Shown: piece by piece, positions 62,782 through 64,000 of the stretch
Layout of the letters: every line of letters begins with the position of its first letter
Numbering within the stretch: the first letter of the stretch is position 1
Origin: Saccharomyces mikatae IFO 1815
Lineage: Eukaryota > Ascomycota > Saccharomycetes > Saccharomycetales > Saccharomycetaceae
DNA length: 64,000 nt
NCBI RefSeq assembly: GCF_947241705.1
Contig: NC_079259.1
Span: 744,001 to 808,000 of the forward strand
Direction: 5' to 3'
The notes under the pieces: generated by a model
What the model was told of the DNA's origin: nothing
Database searches by the model: none
The model's input: the letters and a program-made list of their open reading frames with translations, nothing else
Program-made: the position numbers and the translations under genes

Positions 62782-63005
62782 TCTTTTTTATTCGTATTAT
62801 ATAGATCATCACTTGTCACATTCTTTTGTTCATCTTTGCTTGTACTATACATACTAAAAAAAGGTTGATGGCAAGTAACACAACTTTTTTTTGCATTTCC
62901 AAAAGTGCAAACTTAAGGGAAAATAAGTGCAAAATAAACAAAGGCAACCCCGATAAGCACCAAGGAAGTGTACAAATACTATACGGCTTATTTCTATATG
63001 TGTAG

Positions 63006-64000
63006 ATGCCAACCATTCTATACAATACCAATTCTAGCTTAATTTCCAAGTACCGAAGATCTAATTCCTCAAAACCTTATAAGAGATTATTGTCAAAAAA
63101 AGGGCACATACGATTGAACTCTAAATCGATCAGAGATACTTGCGAAAGGGAGTTTGATTATGCGAGAAATTCTGGTATCGATAATTCGTTCCAGAGTGAG
63201 TTTGAAAAAGATTCGGTGGAATATCTCCGGGATTTATGTTCTTCTGTATTCCCAAATTCACTACATCAAAGAATAAGAAGCCTAGAAGTTTTACCGGACT
63301 TGCAGATAAATGCCTTCTTTGCTTTAATTTTCCAAAATTACATTAAGTCTTGGTATGGCGTCAAAATACCCACAGATGATTCCAAATTTTTGACCGAATT
63401 ATACAACGTGGTTCAGGATTTAATAGCATATATGAAAAGTTCTAAGATTAATTATAATGACTTATTGCTCGATTATATTCCTTATTTGCTTTCGTCTCAC
63501 TTGAAGGCATTGAAGGATCCTTCACTGAGTGAAGATTTAGTTTTTGAACACTACAGTAAGTTAACCTTATATGATTCTAAACGGTACCCAACATTATTCA
63601 CAGATATCATACAAAGGAAATTAAAAACCAGATCCTTATTACAACGAAGTTTTTTGGATAGCTTTTTGAATGAACTTGTTTTTGGGCGTATAATTGACTC
63701 AATAATGGAACCATATTATCTTTTAGAGGGCTTGAATAGAATTTGCATGAAGGTAAAGCTAAACTCGTCCATGAATATCAAACAAAAAGTTGTTTATAGC
63801 AAAAGTAACTACAGCTCCTGGTGGTCTGTTTCCAAAGTGAAGCAAAAAATATCGCAAATGGCCAGACTTGTATCCTATTCAACATCAATAAAATCACCAA
63901 ATATCGACAACACTAGTGTTCCAGAAATACCGTTTTTACAGCGATATGTTTTTAGTCTTTTCACCGATGATTTCTTCAAGTTATCTATGAGAAAACCATT
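63006..64000 (+). CDS. NVJ3: Nvj3 (YDR179W-A), PXA-domain protein, 5' part
   Basis: An ATG at 63006 opens a frame of 331 codons that is still open at the right edge, so the gene is truncated by the window. S. cerevisiae Nvj3 is about 460 aa and, with Mdm1, sits at the nucleus-vacuole junction. A Lys/Arg-rich start (NSSKPYKRLLSKKGHIRLNS) is followed by a PXA-like helical domain (about residues 50-260; 'SLEVLPDLQINAFFALIFQN', 'LLLDYIPYLLSSHLKALKDP'). Identification rests on position after CSN9 and on this domain; I am less sure of the exact sequence. Confidence 0.85.
   Translation, partial: MPTILYNTNSSLISKYRRSNSSKPYKRLLSKKGHIRLNSKSIRDTCEREFDYARNSGIDNSFQSEFEKDSVEYLRDLCSSVFPNSLHQRIRSLEVLPDLQINAFFALIFQNYIKSWYGVKIPTDDSKFLTELYNVVQDLIAYMKSSKINYNDLLLDYIPYLLSSHLKALKDPSLSEDLVFEHYSKLTLYDSKRYPTLFTDIIQRKLKTRSLLQRSFLDSFLNELVFGRIIDSIMEPYYLLEGLNRICMKVKLNSSMNIKQKVVYSKSNYSSWWSVSKVKQKISQMARLVSYSTSIKSPNIDNTSVPEIPFLQRYVFSLFTDDFFKLSMRKP

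Overview
The window is a piece of a Saccharomyces (budding yeast) chromosome. It carries about 30 intact, mostly intronless nuclear genes in the same order and orientation as the right arm of S. cerevisiae chromosome IV, from NUM1 (YDR150W) to NVJ3 (YDR179W-A). Protein lengths match S. cerevisiae closely (Cpr1 162 aa, Hom2 365, Ssy1 852, Cdc37 506, Ngg1 702, Csn9 162). From memory, identity runs from nearly complete (Cpr1) to clearly divergent (Csn9, Arg82 tail, Stb3, Sec5). I therefore infer a Saccharomyces sensu stricto species other than S. cerevisiae and probably not S. paradoxus. I cannot name the species. All gene names rest on remembered S. cerevisiae sequences and order, not on a search.

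Layout. 1-9.9 kb: 3' part of NUM1, then CTH1, GIR2, ENT5, CPR1, RPA14. 10-20 kb: HOM2, SAC3, a possible small membrane-protein ORF, SSY1, ACL4. 20-34 kb: NBP2, CWC15, SEC1, TRM82, SEC5, TAF10, CDC37, STB3. 33.8-36.1 kb: an unusually long stretch without a gene. 36-42 kb: SEC7. 42.6-49.6 kb: a tRNA-Gln gene followed by a nest of LTR-retrotransposon remains, with one whole-looking Ty4-family element (identical-looking LTRs, 5-bp target duplication) inserted in an older LTR of the same family. A Ty1/Ty2-type delta LTR and inverted LTR pieces lie beside it. 50-64 kb: HSP42, SUP35, ARG82, HMO1, RSM24, NGG1, UBC1, SDH4, CSN9 and the 5' part of NVJ3.

How genes relate. Several serve ribosome production: RPA14 and HMO1 (Pol I), ACL4 (Rpl4 chaperone), and STB3 (repressor that binds RRPE elements). 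RRPE and PAC elements sit upstream of ACL4 and TRM82. Amino-acid sensing and synthesis appear in SSY1, HOM2 (perfect Gcn4 site), GIR2 (Gcn1 partner) and ARG82. Membrane traffic is represented by ENT5, SEC1, SEC5 and SEC7; SAGA by TAF10 and NGG1; protein folding by CPR1, CDC37 and HSP42 (perfect four-unit heat-shock element). These are neighbours on a eukaryotic chromosome, not operons.

I found no wholly new biological system. Most worth a look are the CTH1 3' region carrying a tandem AU-rich element that Cth1 itself should bind, the LTR nest with its imperfect palindrome, the small ORF between SAC3 and SSY1, the gene-free 2.3 kb before STB3 with clustered CATTC(C/T) motifs, the heptad minisatellite in NUM1, and the shortened acidic tract of Arg82.
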